64,000 bases of DNA from Pseudomonas sp. G.S.17 (GCF_038096165.1 NZ_CP151076.1:5453501-5517500), one strand, 5' to 3'; counted from the stretch's first letter, positions 35,230 through 44,459 are shown. Notes: generated by a model not told the origin, from the sequence alone. Numbers and translations: made by a program.

Positions 35230-35406
35230 TCACGCAAGGCGTGATGCCCGGACGCATACGTTCATGTAGCCTCCCTGCTTAAAATGCGTGCAGCACTTCA
35301 CGGTGGCTGATCTACAGGCCGCCGAGCGAAGGAACAGAATGTTGATCAAGGCTGAAAGAGGCAACGCGCCGGTTCAGGTTTGTCAAAAACACAGGTGCAG
35401 GTCACG

Positions 35407-36390
35407 ATGAACGACGAATTCACATTTGCTATCAAGAGCATTTGCTTTGATGAGAATTATCACCCCTCGGATAGCACACGCATCACCACCAACTTTGCCA
35501 ACCTGGCCAGGGGAGAGAGTCGTCAGGAAAACCTGCGCAACACCTTGAAGATGATTGACAATCGTTTTAATGCTTTGGCGCACCGGGATAATCCTACAGG
35601 TGATCGTTACACGGTAGAGCTGGACATTATCTCCGCTGAAATGAAAATTGATGCTGAAGGTCGCGGCCACGCTATTCCTTTGATTGAAGTTTTGAAGACA
35701 ACCATAGTTGATCGAAAAACCAATGAACGAATCAGTGGCATTGTAGGAAATAATTTCTCATCCTACGTGCGGGACTATGACTTCAGTGTGCGGCTGCTGG
35801 AGCACAACAAGAACCAGTCGGGATTCAGTACCCCAGATGACTTTGGCGATTTGCACGGCAAGCTGTTCAAGTTTTTCGTCAACTCAAACGCGTACAAAGA
35901 GCATTTCGACAAGCCACCTGTCATCTGCCTGAGCGTATCGAGTACGCGAACATACCTGCGAACAGAGCACCAGCACCCTGTCCTGGGCTTCGAATACCAG
36001 CAAGATGCGTACTCGTTGACAGATGAATACTTCAGGAAGATGGGCTTGGAGGTTCGTTACTTCATGCCGCCTCATAGTGCTGCGCCACTGGCTTTCTACT
36101 TCTCAGGGGATTTGCTTAGTGATTACACCGATCTTGAGTTGATCGGCACGATTAGCACAATGGATACGTTCCAGAAAATCTACCGTCCTGAGATTTACAA
36201 TGCGAACTCCGTAGCTGGAAAGTCCTACCAGCCTAGTTTGAAGCACCAAGACTACTCATTGACTCGAATTGTTTATGATCGAGAAGAACGTAGCCGACTG
36301 GCTGCCGAACAGGGAAAGTTTGCCGAAGAACTATTCATCAAACCTTATCAAGCCTTTCTTGAGCAGTGGTCTGTTACCTGCACGCTTTAA
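35407..36390 (+). CDS. mesX: MesX (DUF1852), partner of MesD methionine synthase
   Basis: 327 residues from the ATG at 35407; a TTG nine codons earlier is less likely because the family begins 'NEFTFxIKSI'. Recognised by 'ENYHPSDSTRITTNFANLARG', 'IVGNNFSSYVRDYDFSV', 'RKMGLEVRYFMPP' and 'QKIYRPEIYNANS'. DUF1852 proteins are encoded next to a short MetE-like protein and are needed for its methionine synthase activity, which is folate- and B12-independent (MesD/MesX type). mesD starts 25 bases later. The operon directly follows an IS66 right end, which may have replaced its native promoter. Confidence 0.88.
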   Translation: MNDEFTFAIKSICFDENYHPSDSTRITTNFANLARGESRQENLRNTLKMIDNRFNALAHRDNPTGDRYTVELDIISAEMKIDAEGRGHAIPLIEVLKTTIVDRKTNERISGIVGNNFSSYVRDYDFSVRLLEHNKNQSGFSTPDDFGDLHGKLFKFFVNSNAYKEHFDKPPVICLSVSSTRTYLRTEHQHPVLGFEYQQDAYSLTDEYFRKMGLEVRYFMPPHSAAPLAFYFSGDLLSDYTDLELIGTISTMDTFQKIYRPEIYNANSVAGKSYQPSLKHQDYSLTRIVYDREERSRLAAEQGKFAEELFIKPYQAFLEQWSVTCTL

Positions 36391-36415
36391 TAATTTAAAA
36401 TCAAGGTCACTTTTA

Positions 36416-37444
36416 ATGAAAAAACTGTTGCCTACTTCGACCGCTGGTAGCCTGCCTAAACCTTCCTGGCTTGCACAACCTGAAACGCTTTGGTCACCCT
36501 GGAAATTGCAGGATGAAGAACTGGTTGAAGGTAAACAAGACGCTCTGCGCCTCTCATTGCAGGAGCAACAGCTGGCCGGTATCGATATCGTCAGTGATGG
36601 CGAACAGACTCGTCAGCACTTTGTGACGACCTTCATCGAGCATCTCGAAGGCGTCGATTTTGAAAATCGTGAAACCGTCCGGATTCGTGATCGCTACGAC
36701 GCCAGCGTGCCGACGGTTGTAGGTGCGGTTGCTCGGAAAAAGCCAGTGTTTGTCGAGGACGCCAAATTTTTGCGCCAGCAAACGAAGCAGCCGATCAAGT
36801 GGGCCTTGCCTGGCCCGATGACGATGATCGATACACTCTACGATGCTCACTATAAAAGCCGCGAAAAACTGGCTTGGGAATTTGCGAAGATTCTCAATCA
36901 GGAGGCCAGAGAGCTGGAGGCTGCCGGGGTAGATATCATCCAGTTCGATGAGCCTGCATTCAACGTGTTCTTCGACGAAGTGAATGACTGGGGTGTCGCC
37001 ACCTTGGAGCGAGCCATTGAAGGGCTTAAATGCGAAACCGCCGTGCATATTTGTTACGGCTACGGCATCAAGGCCAACACCGATTGGAAGAAAACGCTGG
37101 GTTCGGAATGGCGCCAATATGAAGAGGCGTTCCCCAAGTTGCAGAAATCCAGCATCGATATCGTCTCGCTGGAATGTCACAACTCTCACGTCCCGATGGA
37201 TCTGATCGAACTCATTCGCGGCAAAAAAGTGATGGTGGGCGCCATTGATGTGGCAAGCCATGCCATCGAGACGCCCGAGGAAGTCGCCAATACCCTGCGC
37301 AAGGCACTTCAGTTCGTAGATGCCGACAAGCTTTATCCTTGCACCAACTGCGGCATGGCTCCGTTGCCTCGGCAGGTTGCGAGGGGCAAGTTGAATGCGT
37401 TGAGTGCAGGCGCAAAGATCATTCGAAAAGAGCTTTCGAACTAG
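36416..37444 (+). CDS. mesD: MesD, folate-independent methionine synthase (core MetE type)
   Basis: 342 residues from the ATG at 36416, about half of MetE: only the C-terminal catalytic barrel. The start 'STAGSLPKPSWLA' and the zinc ligands are visible: His and Cys in 'AVHICYGYG', Glu in 'VSLECHNSH', Cys in 'YPCTNCGMAPLPR'. The MetE N-terminal half that holds the polyglutamyl folate is absent, in line with use of another methyl donor together with MesX. The next gene begins 8 bases later and is a broken flavin reductase. Confidence 0.9.
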   Translation: MKKLLPTSTAGSLPKPSWLAQPETLWSPWKLQDEELVEGKQDALRLSLQEQQLAGIDIVSDGEQTRQHFVTTFIEHLEGVDFENRETVRIRDRYDASVPTVVGAVARKKPVFVEDAKFLRQQTKQPIKWALPGPMTMIDTLYDAHYKSREKLAWEFAKILNQEARELEAAGVDIIQFDEPAFNVFFDEVNDWGVATLERAIEGLKCETAVHICYGYGIKANTDWKKTLGSEWRQYEEAFPKLQKSSIDIVSLECHNSHVPMDLIELIRGKKVMVGAIDVASHAIETPEEVANTLRKALQFVDADKLYPCTNCGMAPLPRQVARGKLNALSAGAKIIRKELSN

Positions 37445-37452
37445 GAACTGCG

Positions 37453-37660
37453 ATGTCACTCACTGCCGTTACCATTGCTACAGCTAATGCTATCGAGCCC
37501 ATGAGCTTTCGTGAGGCGCCCGGACACTATGCTTCCGGTATCACGGTGATTACATCGCACACCGGTGATGAGCCAATTGGCTTTACTTGTCAGTCGTTTT
37601 ACAGCGTGTCGGTGAACCCGCCATTGTTGTCGTTCAGCGTCATGTGCGGTTCGGCCAGCT
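37453..37660 (+). pseudogene. Flavin reductase-like gene, 3' part replaced by IS66 DNA
   Basis: The first ~69 codons encode a flavin-reductase-like N-terminus: 'EAPGHYASGITVITSHTGDE' and 'GFTCQSFYSVSVNPPLLSFSV'. At about 37660 the frame runs straight into tnpB sequence ('LFASRRDNRMKVLVHAD') and stops at 37728. Family proteins have ~160-170 residues, so more than half is lost. A flavin reductase next to mesXD could supply reduced flavin to the oxygen-dependent MesD/MesX reaction; that link is inference. Confidence 0.83.
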
Positions 37661-37770
37661 ACCTCTTTGCCAGCCGCCGGGACAACCGCATGAAGGTGCT
37701 GGTGCATGCCGACAAAGAGGGCCAGTGAAATTAGACAGTTGCTGCCGCACCAGCGGGTAGCTCCATCGCA
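37661..37770 (+). mobile_element. IS66 scar: tnpB piece fused to tnpC 3' end, second example
   Basis: Begins at the tnpB point 'TACCTCTTTGCCAGCCGCC' and after 'GTGCTGGTGCATG' jumps to tnpC codons ('CAGTGAAATTAGACAGTTGC'). Same left break and same internal junction as 24671-24806, but fused to a different host gene and without the clear right inverted repeat. 37771-37916 holds a direct repeat AGATTTTCTTAA (twice, 22 bases apart) and no gene. Confidence 0.8.
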
Positions 37771-37950
37771 TTTATCCACTAGGCGTAACCCACTATAGAT
37801 TTGCCATTTTTCCCCCTGTCGTTGGCTAGATTTTCTTAACCGCGCCAAGATTTTCTTAAAATGTGCGCCGAACACTCAGAAAATATTAACCGAAAATGGC
37901 CGCGCAAAGGTCGCGGTAGGGATAGCAGTTGCCTGCCGCCCCCCCGCACA

Positions 37951-37983
37951 GATCCGTACGTGCGGAACTACCGCATACGGCTC
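37951..37983 (-). ncRNA. Group II intron domain V (second intron remnant)
   Basis: On the minus strand GAGCCGTATGC ... GCACGTACGGATC forms the domain V hairpin (33 nt), preceded by maturase codons. The intron 3' end is likely near 37917 ('CTATCCCTAC'). The sequence differs from the domain V at 25113-25146, so the two introns are different types. Confidence 0.8.
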
Positions 37984-38325
37984 CTGCCTTGGGTGCGTGA
38001 CGCTAAGCGATCCTCAGGATACGGGTGTGAACTCTTTGGGCTCGGTATGTAGTGATCTGTGAGCAACCCGAAGCGAGACCACTGCAACCGATTTCGCTGG
38101 CTGCGTCGCCCGAGGGCCTGCCGCCAATATCTGCATATGGCCTTCCTGAAGCCACTCAGTAGCTTCAAGTTTCCTGGTACCGCGTGGTAATTGAAGTAAC
38201 CACTTACCACCCGAGTGAGCCATTGCCCTTGAGCACGGATGGGTTCATGACGTCGGCGCTTCAGCTCATCCCGAATAGCCAAGCAGCGTCGCACGCATTC
38301 GCTTCTTGACTGTCAGGCGCAGTAT
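37984..38325 (-). pseudogene. Group II intron reverse transcriptase/maturase, C-terminal fragment
   Basis: The minus strand encodes the maturase end: 'LKRRRHEPIRAQGQWLTRVV', 'SGYFNYHAVPGNLK', 'RQALGRRSQRNRLQWSRFGLL'. Normally the reading frame continues through domain V as '...EPYAVVPHVRICAGG'; here a small deletion near 38000 throws it out of frame. The N-terminal reverse transcriptase is missing: the piece meets IS66 tnpC DNA near 38326. Confidence 0.85.
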
Positions 38326-38841
38326 TTGAAAGTCCTGCGCTACATCCAGTTGCTGTACGAAATCGAAAGTGAAGTCCGCGACCTGGAGCCGGATTTACGC
38401 CGCCGAATACGGCAAGAAAAAGCCATTCCGGTGATGGAGATGCTACATGCCTGGATGCTCGCCCAGCGTGACCTCGTGCCCGAGGGCTCGGCCATCAGCA
38501 GGGCACTCGATTACAGCCTGAAACGCTGGGCAGCGCTGTCGCGCTACCTTGATGACGATGCTGTACCCATAGACAACAACTGGGCAGAGAACCAGATCCG
38601 ACCATGGGCTCTTGGACGCAAGAACTGGCTCTTTGCAGGGTCATTACGCAGCGGCAAACGGGCGGCTGCGATAATGAGTCTGATCCAGTCTGCGCGGCTG
38701 AATGGTCATGATCCGTATGCCTATTTGAAGGATGTTTTTACGCGGCTGCCGACGCAGCGGGCAAGTGAAATAGATCAGCTGCTGCCGCATAAGTGGCAAC
38801 CGGCTTAATCACGCAAGGCGTGATGGCCGGACGCATATAGT
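38326..38841 (+). mobile_element. IS66 tnpC 3' fragment with right end
   Basis: Encodes the last ~155 residues of TnpC from 'LRYIQLLYEIESEVRDLEP' to 'LLPHKWQPA', nearly identical to the intact copy, including the DDE Glu. Followed by the right inverted repeat (CACGCAAGGCGTGATGGCCGGACGCATA). No 5' half, so it is inactive. The IS3 element begins immediately after. Confidence 0.88.
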
Positions 38842-40482
38842 GGGACTGGATTGTTGCCGATCAGTATTGGGTCAGTGTGGCATCGGCCACAGGGGATGCG
38901 GCGGAAATCTTGGACTACCTGGAGGTAGTTCATGTATTCATACGAAGACCGCATCCGAGCAGTCAAGCTCTACATAAAAGTAGGGAAACGCATTGGGGTA
39001 ACGATTCGTCAGCTGGGCTACCCGACGAAGAACTCTTTGAAGAGCTGGTATGCAGAGTATGAGCGCTGCCTCGACCTGCCGCGTGGCTACGAGAACTCGA
39101 AGTCGAAGTACTCACTGGCTCAAAGGGAAAAGGCTGTCGAGTACTATCTCGAACACGGTCGCAGCATCGCCGCTACCGTCACGGAGTTGGGCTATCCCGC
39201 ACGGGATTCGTTGCGTGCCTGGATTTACGAATTGCACCCCGAGTTGCATACGCGTGTCGTCGGCCGATCTGACGGGTTGGCCCGCCCGCCAGCGATGAAG
39301 CAGGCAGCGGTCATCGCGCTATGCACGCGACAAGAAAGTGCGAAAGCCCTGGCTGAAAAACTAGGCGTATGCAGGCCGACCTTGTACAACTGGAAAAACC
39401 AGCTACTTGGCCCAGAGGTATCCGCATCCATGAAGCGCCGACTAGAACCCCCATCGGCACCGGAGCGAGAAGAGTTGGAACGGCAGCTCGAATCTCTCCG
39501 GCTCGACGTGCGCCGTCTGCAGCTTGAACACGACCTGTTGATGAAGGCGAATGAACTCATAAAAAAAGAGACGGGCATCGACCGGCAAGTCCTGACCAAC
39601 CGGGAGAAGACATCGCTGGCTGATGCCCTGAGGCAGACATACTCCTTGTCAGAGCTGCTTGAAGCGCTGGGCTTGGCCCGAAGCTCCTATTTCTACCATC
39701 GAGCCCGAATGCAGGTCGCGGAAAAATACACCGAAGTGCGTTGTGCCATGGCAGACATCTTCGAGCGCAATCATCGCTGCTATGGCTACCGACGGATGAG
39801 GGCTTCGCTGAGCAGGCAGTGCGTGCGCCTGTCTGAGAAGGTGGTGCAGCGCTTGATGAAGCAGGAATGCCTGGTCGTCGCCAAGCCGAAACGGCGTCGA
39901 TACGGTTCCTACCTCGGAGAGATCAGTCCTGCGCCGGAAAATCTCCTCAATCGTGATTTCAAGGCTGCGGCGCCGAATGAGAAGTGGCTAACTGACATCT
40001 CGGAGTTCCAGATCCCGGCCGGCAAGGTGTACCTGTCCCCCATCATCGACTGCTTCGATGGGAAGGTAATCAGTTGGTCGATCGGCACGCGTCCCGACGC
40101 CGAGCTTGTGAACACGATGCTGGATGCTGCCGTCGAAACGGTGGCCTGCAGCGATAAACGGCCTGTTGTTCACTCCGATCGTGGCGCGCACTACCGCTGG
40201 CCCGGCTGGTTATCGCGCATCGCTGATGCGAAGCTGATTCGTTCGATGTCACGCAAGGGCTGCTCACCTGATAACGCGGCTTGTGAAGGCTTCTTCGGCC
40301 GTTTGAAAACGGAGCTGTTCTATCCTCGTAACTGGCAGTCAACGAGCATTGAACAGTTCATTCAGGCCCTGGACTCATACATTCGCTGGTACAACGAGAA
40401 ACGTATCAAGATTTCCCTCGGCGCTCTCAGTCCCATTGAGTATCGTGAGAGCCTGGGCATCGCGGCATAACCAGTCCAAGTT
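38842..40482 (+). mobile_element. IS3-family insertion sequence
   Basis: One transposase gene flanked by short inverted ends sharing GGACTGG (38844-38850 and, inverted, near 40472-40480). It sits at the very end of the IS66 fragment, so it probably inserted next to or into that end. Ends are approximate. Confidence 0.72.
38932..40470 (+). CDS. IS3-family transposase, single-frame OrfAB
   Basis: 512 residues. Two N-terminal HTH units ('KRIGVTIRQLGYPTKNSLKSW', 'RSIAATVTELGYPARDSLRAW'), a third HTH ('AKALAEKLGVCRPTLYNWKN'), a coiled coil (~180-220), then the DDE integrase core: 'WLTDISEF', 'VHSDRGAHYR', 'DNAACEGFFGRLKTE'. Unlike most IS3 elements, where OrfA and OrfB are joined by frameshifting, here both are in one frame. 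Start ATG follows GGAGGT. Intact. Confidence 0.92.
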   Translation: MYSYEDRIRAVKLYIKVGKRIGVTIRQLGYPTKNSLKSWYAEYERCLDLPRGYENSKSKYSLAQREKAVEYYLEHGRSIAATVTELGYPARDSLRAWIYELHPELHTRVVGRSDGLARPPAMKQAAVIALCTRQESAKALAEKLGVCRPTLYNWKNQLLGPEVSASMKRRLEPPSAPEREELERQLESLRLDVRRLQLEHDLLMKANELIKKETGIDRQVLTNREKTSLADALRQTYSLSELLEALGLARSSYFYHRARMQVAEKYTEVRCAMADIFERNHRCYGYRRMRASLSRQCVRLSEKVVQRLMKQECLVVAKPKRRRYGSYLGEISPAPENLLNRDFKAAAPNEKWLTDISEFQIPAGKVYLSPIIDCFDGKVISWSIGTRPDAELVNTMLDAAVETVACSDKRPVVHSDRGAHYRWPGWLSRIADAKLIRSMSRKGCSPDNAACEGFFGRLKTELFYPRNWQSTSIEQFIQALDSYIRWYNEKRIKISLGALSPIEYRESLGIAA

Positions 40483-40497
40483 TTTGTCCGCACCCCC

Positions 40498-40530
40498 GGT
40501 GGGTCAGTTTTCAATCAGCGCCAACACCGG
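40498..40530. repeat. Solo insertion-sequence end (IS21-like)
   Basis: GGTGGGTCAGTTTTCAATCAGCGCCAACACC is the inverse of the motif at 16456-16486. No transposase lies beside it. Confidence 0.45.
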
Positions 40531-40696
40531 CAGAGCACCTTCAGTTTCGATAATGCAGGGCAATCGTGGTCAGCATCGCCCTGCGTCACTCTATAAACGT
40601 TCATCCCGTCTCGACGAGGCACTCATCATTCCGGTGATGAACCTTTGTCGAATGTACGCCAGTTAAAGCACCTATTAGTGATCGTCGAACCGCAAG

Positions 40697-42865
40697 TCAG
40701 AATCGATACGTTTCCGTCAACTGAAGCGTTCTTGGCGGGCTTGGCATCAGTGTGTAGTCAAATGTCGCAGCGGTGCCACCGGTGTAATACTCGCGGTCGA
40801 ACAGGTTGAAGACGTTCAGTTGCGTCGTCCATGATCCGATCTTGTAGGACGCCATCAAATCGGTGCGAACATAACCGGAAAGCTTGAAGGTGTTAGGCAG
40901 TGTCGCTTCGCGCGAGCCCACGTAATAGAGGCCGCCACCCAGTTGCAGTCCTTCAACGTACTCCAATTGGTAAGCCGTCCACAGGCTTGCGCTGTGGCGT
41001 GGGACACCACTCAGCACGTCGCCTGTTGGGTAGTTGCTATCACTACGCACTTTCGGCACGGTGTAGGTGTAACTCGCAGCGGTTTTCCAGCGGGGAGTGA
41101 TATTGCCAGTTATGTCCAGTTCTACGCCTTGGCTGCGCTGCTTGCCCGTCAACACTTGGAGCAAAGGATTGTTCGGATCCGTGGTCAGAATGTGATTGCG
41201 ATCTAAATTGAACACCGCCAGGTTCGCGTCTAGCCGGTCTTTGATCAGTTCATGCTTGAGGCCCACTTCGAACTGCTCGGCAACCTCTGCCTCGTAGGTC
41301 ACGTTGCTGCCGCTATGGCCTACGTTTGGAGCATGACTCAGGCTCCAATCGGCGAAGTACGACGTACTGTCGGTCGCTTGCCATACCACTCCCAAGCGTG
41401 GAGATAGCGTCGACTGTTCTCCTTTCCCTGTTTCGCCGCCCGACTCCTTGGCCCGGTTCTCGAATCGGTCTGCGCGCAAGCCCACCTGAAGTGTGAGTGA
41501 CGGTGTCAATCCGATTAGGTCCTGAATGTACAACCCGTAATCCTTGCCTTGCGATTCGTGGCCAATCAATGGGTCGGCAGGCGTCAGACCTGAACGGTAA
41601 TCAGGGTCGCTTAGATCCAAGGTCATAGTGGACACCTGTGAGCCTGAGTTCGCAAGTTTTTGCAAGCTATAGTCGGCACCGATCAGCAACTGGTGTTTGA
41701 CGTCGCCGGTGAACACATCACCCACCAATTCGGCGCGGGTGCCGAACTGCCGCGAAGACTCATCTGCGTCGCTGTAAACGGAATAGTCGAGCAGACTACC
41801 AGTGGGGACTGTGCTGCCAGGAAAAGACTGAGTCGAACGCTGCCTTGCGTACGTGTACTGCCCGGCGAGGCGCAGTTTCCAGGCGTCGGACAGCTGATGC
41901 TCGAACATCAGGGTTTCAGAAAGCGTGTCGTTCTTCCCATAATCACCATCAACTCCCGGATACATCTTGCTGGTGAGACCGTAGTAGCGGGTTCTGGATA
42001 GATCGCGATAGTTGGCGACGGCAGGTACACCAAGATCGAATCCATTACGGTTGAGATGGTTGTACTCACTTAGCAGCGTCAGAGAGGTACCGTCGTGGTT
42101 GTCCCACGTCACGGCGGGTGCGAATGACCATGAATGATCACGGGTTTCATCGCGGAATGTTGCATCCTGTTCCGCAGACGCGTTGAGCCGCACGCTTACG
42201 TCGTCGCTCAACACCCTATTCACATCCAGCGTACTACGCGCCATGTCGTATCGTCCTGCCGTACCGCTAATCTCACCGAAGTCACTCCATTCCGGCCTTT
42301 TGGAAACAGTGTTGATGTATCCACCAATCGCACCGATGCCGCCGTACAACGCGCCAGCGGGGCCCTTGAAAATCTCGACCTGATCAATGTTCTGTACATC
42401 GCGGAAAGCGTAGTAGCCGTAATTGCGGAAACCATCGCGCAGACCATTGCTTTCACTGAAGCCCCGGATGTTGAAAAAAGTTGCGCCATTACCCCCGTAA
42501 TTCGCTTCGGCATGTACACCGCTGACGGTCTCAGCTACCTGATCGATGCGGGTGACCCCTCGGTCTTTGAGCAGGTCGTTGGGAACAACTTGGATGGAGG
42601 CCGGGTAATCCTTGAGTGCAACATCCGTTCTGCTGGTATTGGCGGACTTCGGCGTGATGTAGCTCGAAATTGAAGTGCCTACAACTGAGGTGGCTGGCAG
42701 GTCGACGGCAGGATAAGCGGACGCTGAGTGCGACGATGCGGTATCGCCAACATCCGAGGTGATGTTGTCTTTCGCGAGCACAAGGCCCGGTGTGCACAAG
42801 ATTGCCGCAAGATAAAATTCAGAGGCGAGCGGGCACACAGGCCGCCGGATAAAGGTGCTGTTCAT
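40697..42865 (-). CDS. TonB-dependent siderophore receptor
   Basis: 722 residues from the ATG at 42865. Signal peptide 'LAAILCTPGLVLA', TonB-box region near 'LPATSVVGTSI', plug motifs 'IEFKGPAGALYGG'-like ('VEIFKGPAGALYGGIGAI') and 'GGYINTVSKRPEW', and a barrel ending 'RTLQLTETYRF' with terminal Phe. FhuA/FpvA-type without STN domain. A DUF2946-type gene lies upstream on the same strand, as in the cluster at 1-10 kb. A TTG nine codons earlier is possible but has no better ribosome site. Confidence 0.93.
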   Translation of the reverse strand: MNSTFIRRPVCPLASEFYLAAILCTPGLVLAKDNITSDVGDTASSHSASAYPAVDLPATSVVGTSISSYITPKSANTSRTDVALKDYPASIQVVPNDLLKDRGVTRIDQVAETVSGVHAEANYGGNGATFFNIRGFSESNGLRDGFRNYGYYAFRDVQNIDQVEIFKGPAGALYGGIGAIGGYINTVSKRPEWSDFGEISGTAGRYDMARSTLDVNRVLSDDVSVRLNASAEQDATFRDETRDHSWSFAPAVTWDNHDGTSLTLLSEYNHLNRNGFDLGVPAVANYRDLSRTRYYGLTSKMYPGVDGDYGKNDTLSETLMFEHQLSDAWKLRLAGQYTYARQRSTQSFPGSTVPTGSLLDYSVYSDADESSRQFGTRAELVGDVFTGDVKHQLLIGADYSLQKLANSGSQVSTMTLDLSDPDYRSGLTPADPLIGHESQGKDYGLYIQDLIGLTPSLTLQVGLRADRFENRAKESGGETGKGEQSTLSPRLGVVWQATDSTSYFADWSLSHAPNVGHSGSNVTYEAEVAEQFEVGLKHELIKDRLDANLAVFNLDRNHILTTDPNNPLLQVLTGKQRSQGVELDITGNITPRWKTAASYTYTVPKVRSDSNYPTGDVLSGVPRHSASLWTAYQLEYVEGLQLGGGLYYVGSREATLPNTFKLSGYVRTDLMASYKIGSWTTQLNVFNLFDREYYTGGTAATFDYTLMPSPPRTLQLTETYRF

Positions 42866-43026
42866 AGTGAAATTCTTTTGAGTTGGCAGCAATGCAACTC
42901 GCTGCCGCTCAAGGCAGCGCGTTACGATTCAGGTAGTTCCCCTATGTAATGTTCACGCTGATCCGCTCTGGCCCAAATCAGGGCCGAGCGTGCAAACAGC
43001 ATGAAAACAGGGGCATTAGGCCGGAC

Positions 43027-43440
43027 TCATGGCGCGCGAGGTTGAAGGCTCAGTAATAGCGCGGTAGGGTGTGACAAGGGTGCCAGTTGGCGAGGAACTG
43101 GACGAACTTGTCGACGCCGCAGTAGCCAGGCCAACACTGTGAACAGCATCAACCCTAGCGGCAGCGAGGCGGCGAAAAAACAATCGCCGAAGAGAGAGTC
43201 CATGCCGTGCATAGGCGGCATGTCCTGGCTCGTAGATGCCTGACTCATGTGGTGGCGGGAGTGATCCATCACCATGGGATGCCCCATGGATATTGCCTCA
43301 TCAGACCGTGACGGCTCATTGGAGGCAAACATCTTCTGCAACATCTGCCCGTGCCCAATGCTGCACGCCATGCTGTTAAAGAGCACAAGGAGCAGCAAGG
43401 CTTTAGCTAAGTGGCAGAGAGAAGAACGGTACTTATCCAT
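43027..43440 (-). CDS. DUF2946-like His/Met-rich membrane protein
   Basis: 137 residues from the ATG at 43440. Helix 'LLLLVLFNSMACSIGHGQM', a Met/His loop ('MGHPMVMDHSRHHMSQ', 'MPPMHGMDSLFGDC'), and a second helix 'LPLGLMLFTVLAWLLRRR'. Paralogue of 9302-9712. Stands upstream of the TonB receptor at 40697-42865, with 161 bases between, so the pair DUF2946 + receptor is repeated three times in this window counting the broken copy. Confidence 0.75.
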   Translation of the reverse strand: MDKYRSSLCHLAKALLLLVLFNSMACSIGHGQMLQKMFASNEPSRSDEAISMGHPMVMDHSRHHMSQASTSQDMPPMHGMDSLFGDCFFAASLPLGLMLFTVLAWLLRRRQVRPVPRQLAPLSHPTALLLSLQPRAP

Positions 43441-43699
43441 GGCTGCGAAATGTATCACCGCCTCGACGGTAAGGCTAATTACTAACCGGCCTTTTGGAAC
43501 TTCCACCCCTGTCACGCCATAGCTGGAATCTAATACGTAATTTGTCGTGAGGTTTCCGGCATGATCGAAATGGACGTTTGACCGGAATCCACAAATCCTG
43601 TGCTTTCTGCCATTTATGACTGTCCGCTATGGGCTCGGTTTGGCCTGTCGCACCGCTTGCTTCGGGTCGAGCCCAGCCAGTCATGGAGATCATGTGCAC

Positions 43700-43768
43700 T
43701 GGTCAAGTCGGATGCAAACGGCTGGTCAAGTTGAATGCAAACAGGTGGTCACGTCCATGCAAATACTC
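43700..43768. repeat. Three 23-bp direct repeats (IS end-like)
   Basis: TGGTCAAGTCGGATGCAAACGG, TGGTCAAGTTGAATGCAAAC and TGGTCACGTCCATGCAAAT begin at 43700, 43723 and 43746, a period of 23 bases. Multiple terminal repeats like these are typical of IS21-family ends. No istA/istB gene follows; the acetyltransferase starts 57 bases later, so its promoter may come from the IS end. Confidence 0.6.
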
Positions 43769-43824
43769 ACCATACACTGAGTGGCCAGAAGGGCGGTTTT
43801 ATACGCCGCCAAAGAGGAAAAACT

Positions 43825-44343
43825 ATGCATCGAACAACTGCTCGCCTGGTGGTAAGACCGCCAACCGCCGATGATCTGGAAAGTCTTTTCACCATCTACG
43901 GTGACCCTGCAACTCACCAGTTCAACCCTTCCGGACCCTTGCGGGATCTCGGCCAAGCTGAGGCTCTTCTTCATGTCTGGTTGAAGCACTGGGAAGACAA
44001 GGGCTATGGCCAGTGGGCAATTTCGACGTGTGAAGCTCCGCAGAACTTGATTGGCTTCGGAGGCCTCGATGCTCGAATGTACGTCGACGTTGAGCGTCTG
44101 AATCTCGGGTATCGATTTGCCGCCACGGCTTGGGGCAAAGGATATGCGACAGAGCTCAGCCAAGCAGCACTTGATTACGGTTTTGAGGAGCTTGGCTTAA
44201 ATGAAGTCTTTGCGGTGGTGCGGCCCAACCATTCGGCCTCGATCCGTGTTTTGGAAAAGATTGGTATGCGGATTGTCGATTTTTTGGATGACGTTCCAGG
44301 GCAGCCGCCTAGCCTGGTATTCAAAGCCAGACGGTCAGGCTGA
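43825..44343 (+). CDS. GNAT family N-acetyltransferase (RimJ/RimL-like)
   Basis: 172 residues from the ATG at 43825 (AAAGAGGAAA upstream). 'TARLVVRPPTADDLESLFTI', the acetyl-CoA loop 'GYRFAATAWGKGYATELSQAAL' and 'AVVRPNHSASIRVLEKIGMR' are the standard motifs of the Acetyltransf_3 group. Acetylates an amino group, commonly a protein N-terminus or small amine. Its neighbours give no hint of substrate. Confidence 0.88.
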   Translation: MHRTTARLVVRPPTADDLESLFTIYGDPATHQFNPSGPLRDLGQAEALLHVWLKHWEDKGYGQWAISTCEAPQNLIGFGGLDARMYVDVERLNLGYRFAATAWGKGYATELSQAALDYGFEELGLNEVFAVVRPNHSASIRVLEKIGMRIVDFLDDVPGQPPSLVFKARRSG

Positions 44344-44459
44344 ACAGCTAAGCTACGCGGGCCCGCGTAAGGGATCGCGCACGGTTGAGTTTTTTCAGGC
44401 AGCGCACTTAGCAAAATAGCTTCGGTGTTCGGTCTTACGGTATCGGAGCAGCCACTCAA

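Larger units (their letters stand above)
32880..35262 (+). mobile_element. Complete IS66-family insertion sequence
   Basis: Contains tnpA, tnpB and tnpC in order. Upstream of tnpA, TAAGGGCGATTGTGTCCGC (32880-32898) is mirrored imperfectly by GCGGACGCAATTACCCTTA (32908-32926), a large hairpin near the left end. After tnpC the right end 'CACGCAAGGCGTGATGCCCGGACGCATAC' reaches about 35262; the same end recurs at 38809-38841 and 24778-24806. Exact ends and target duplication could not be fixed by eye. It separates the defence island from the methionine synthase pair. Confidence 0.8.

Noticed and set aside
35262..35406. SAM- or SAH-type riboswitch upstream of mesX
   Set aside because: I could not find the conserved core of any SAM or SAH riboswitch class in this leader.
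37827..37860. AGATTTTCTTAA direct repeat as a phage attachment site
   Set aside because: Only two short copies and no integrase next to it; could be chance in AT-rich DNA.
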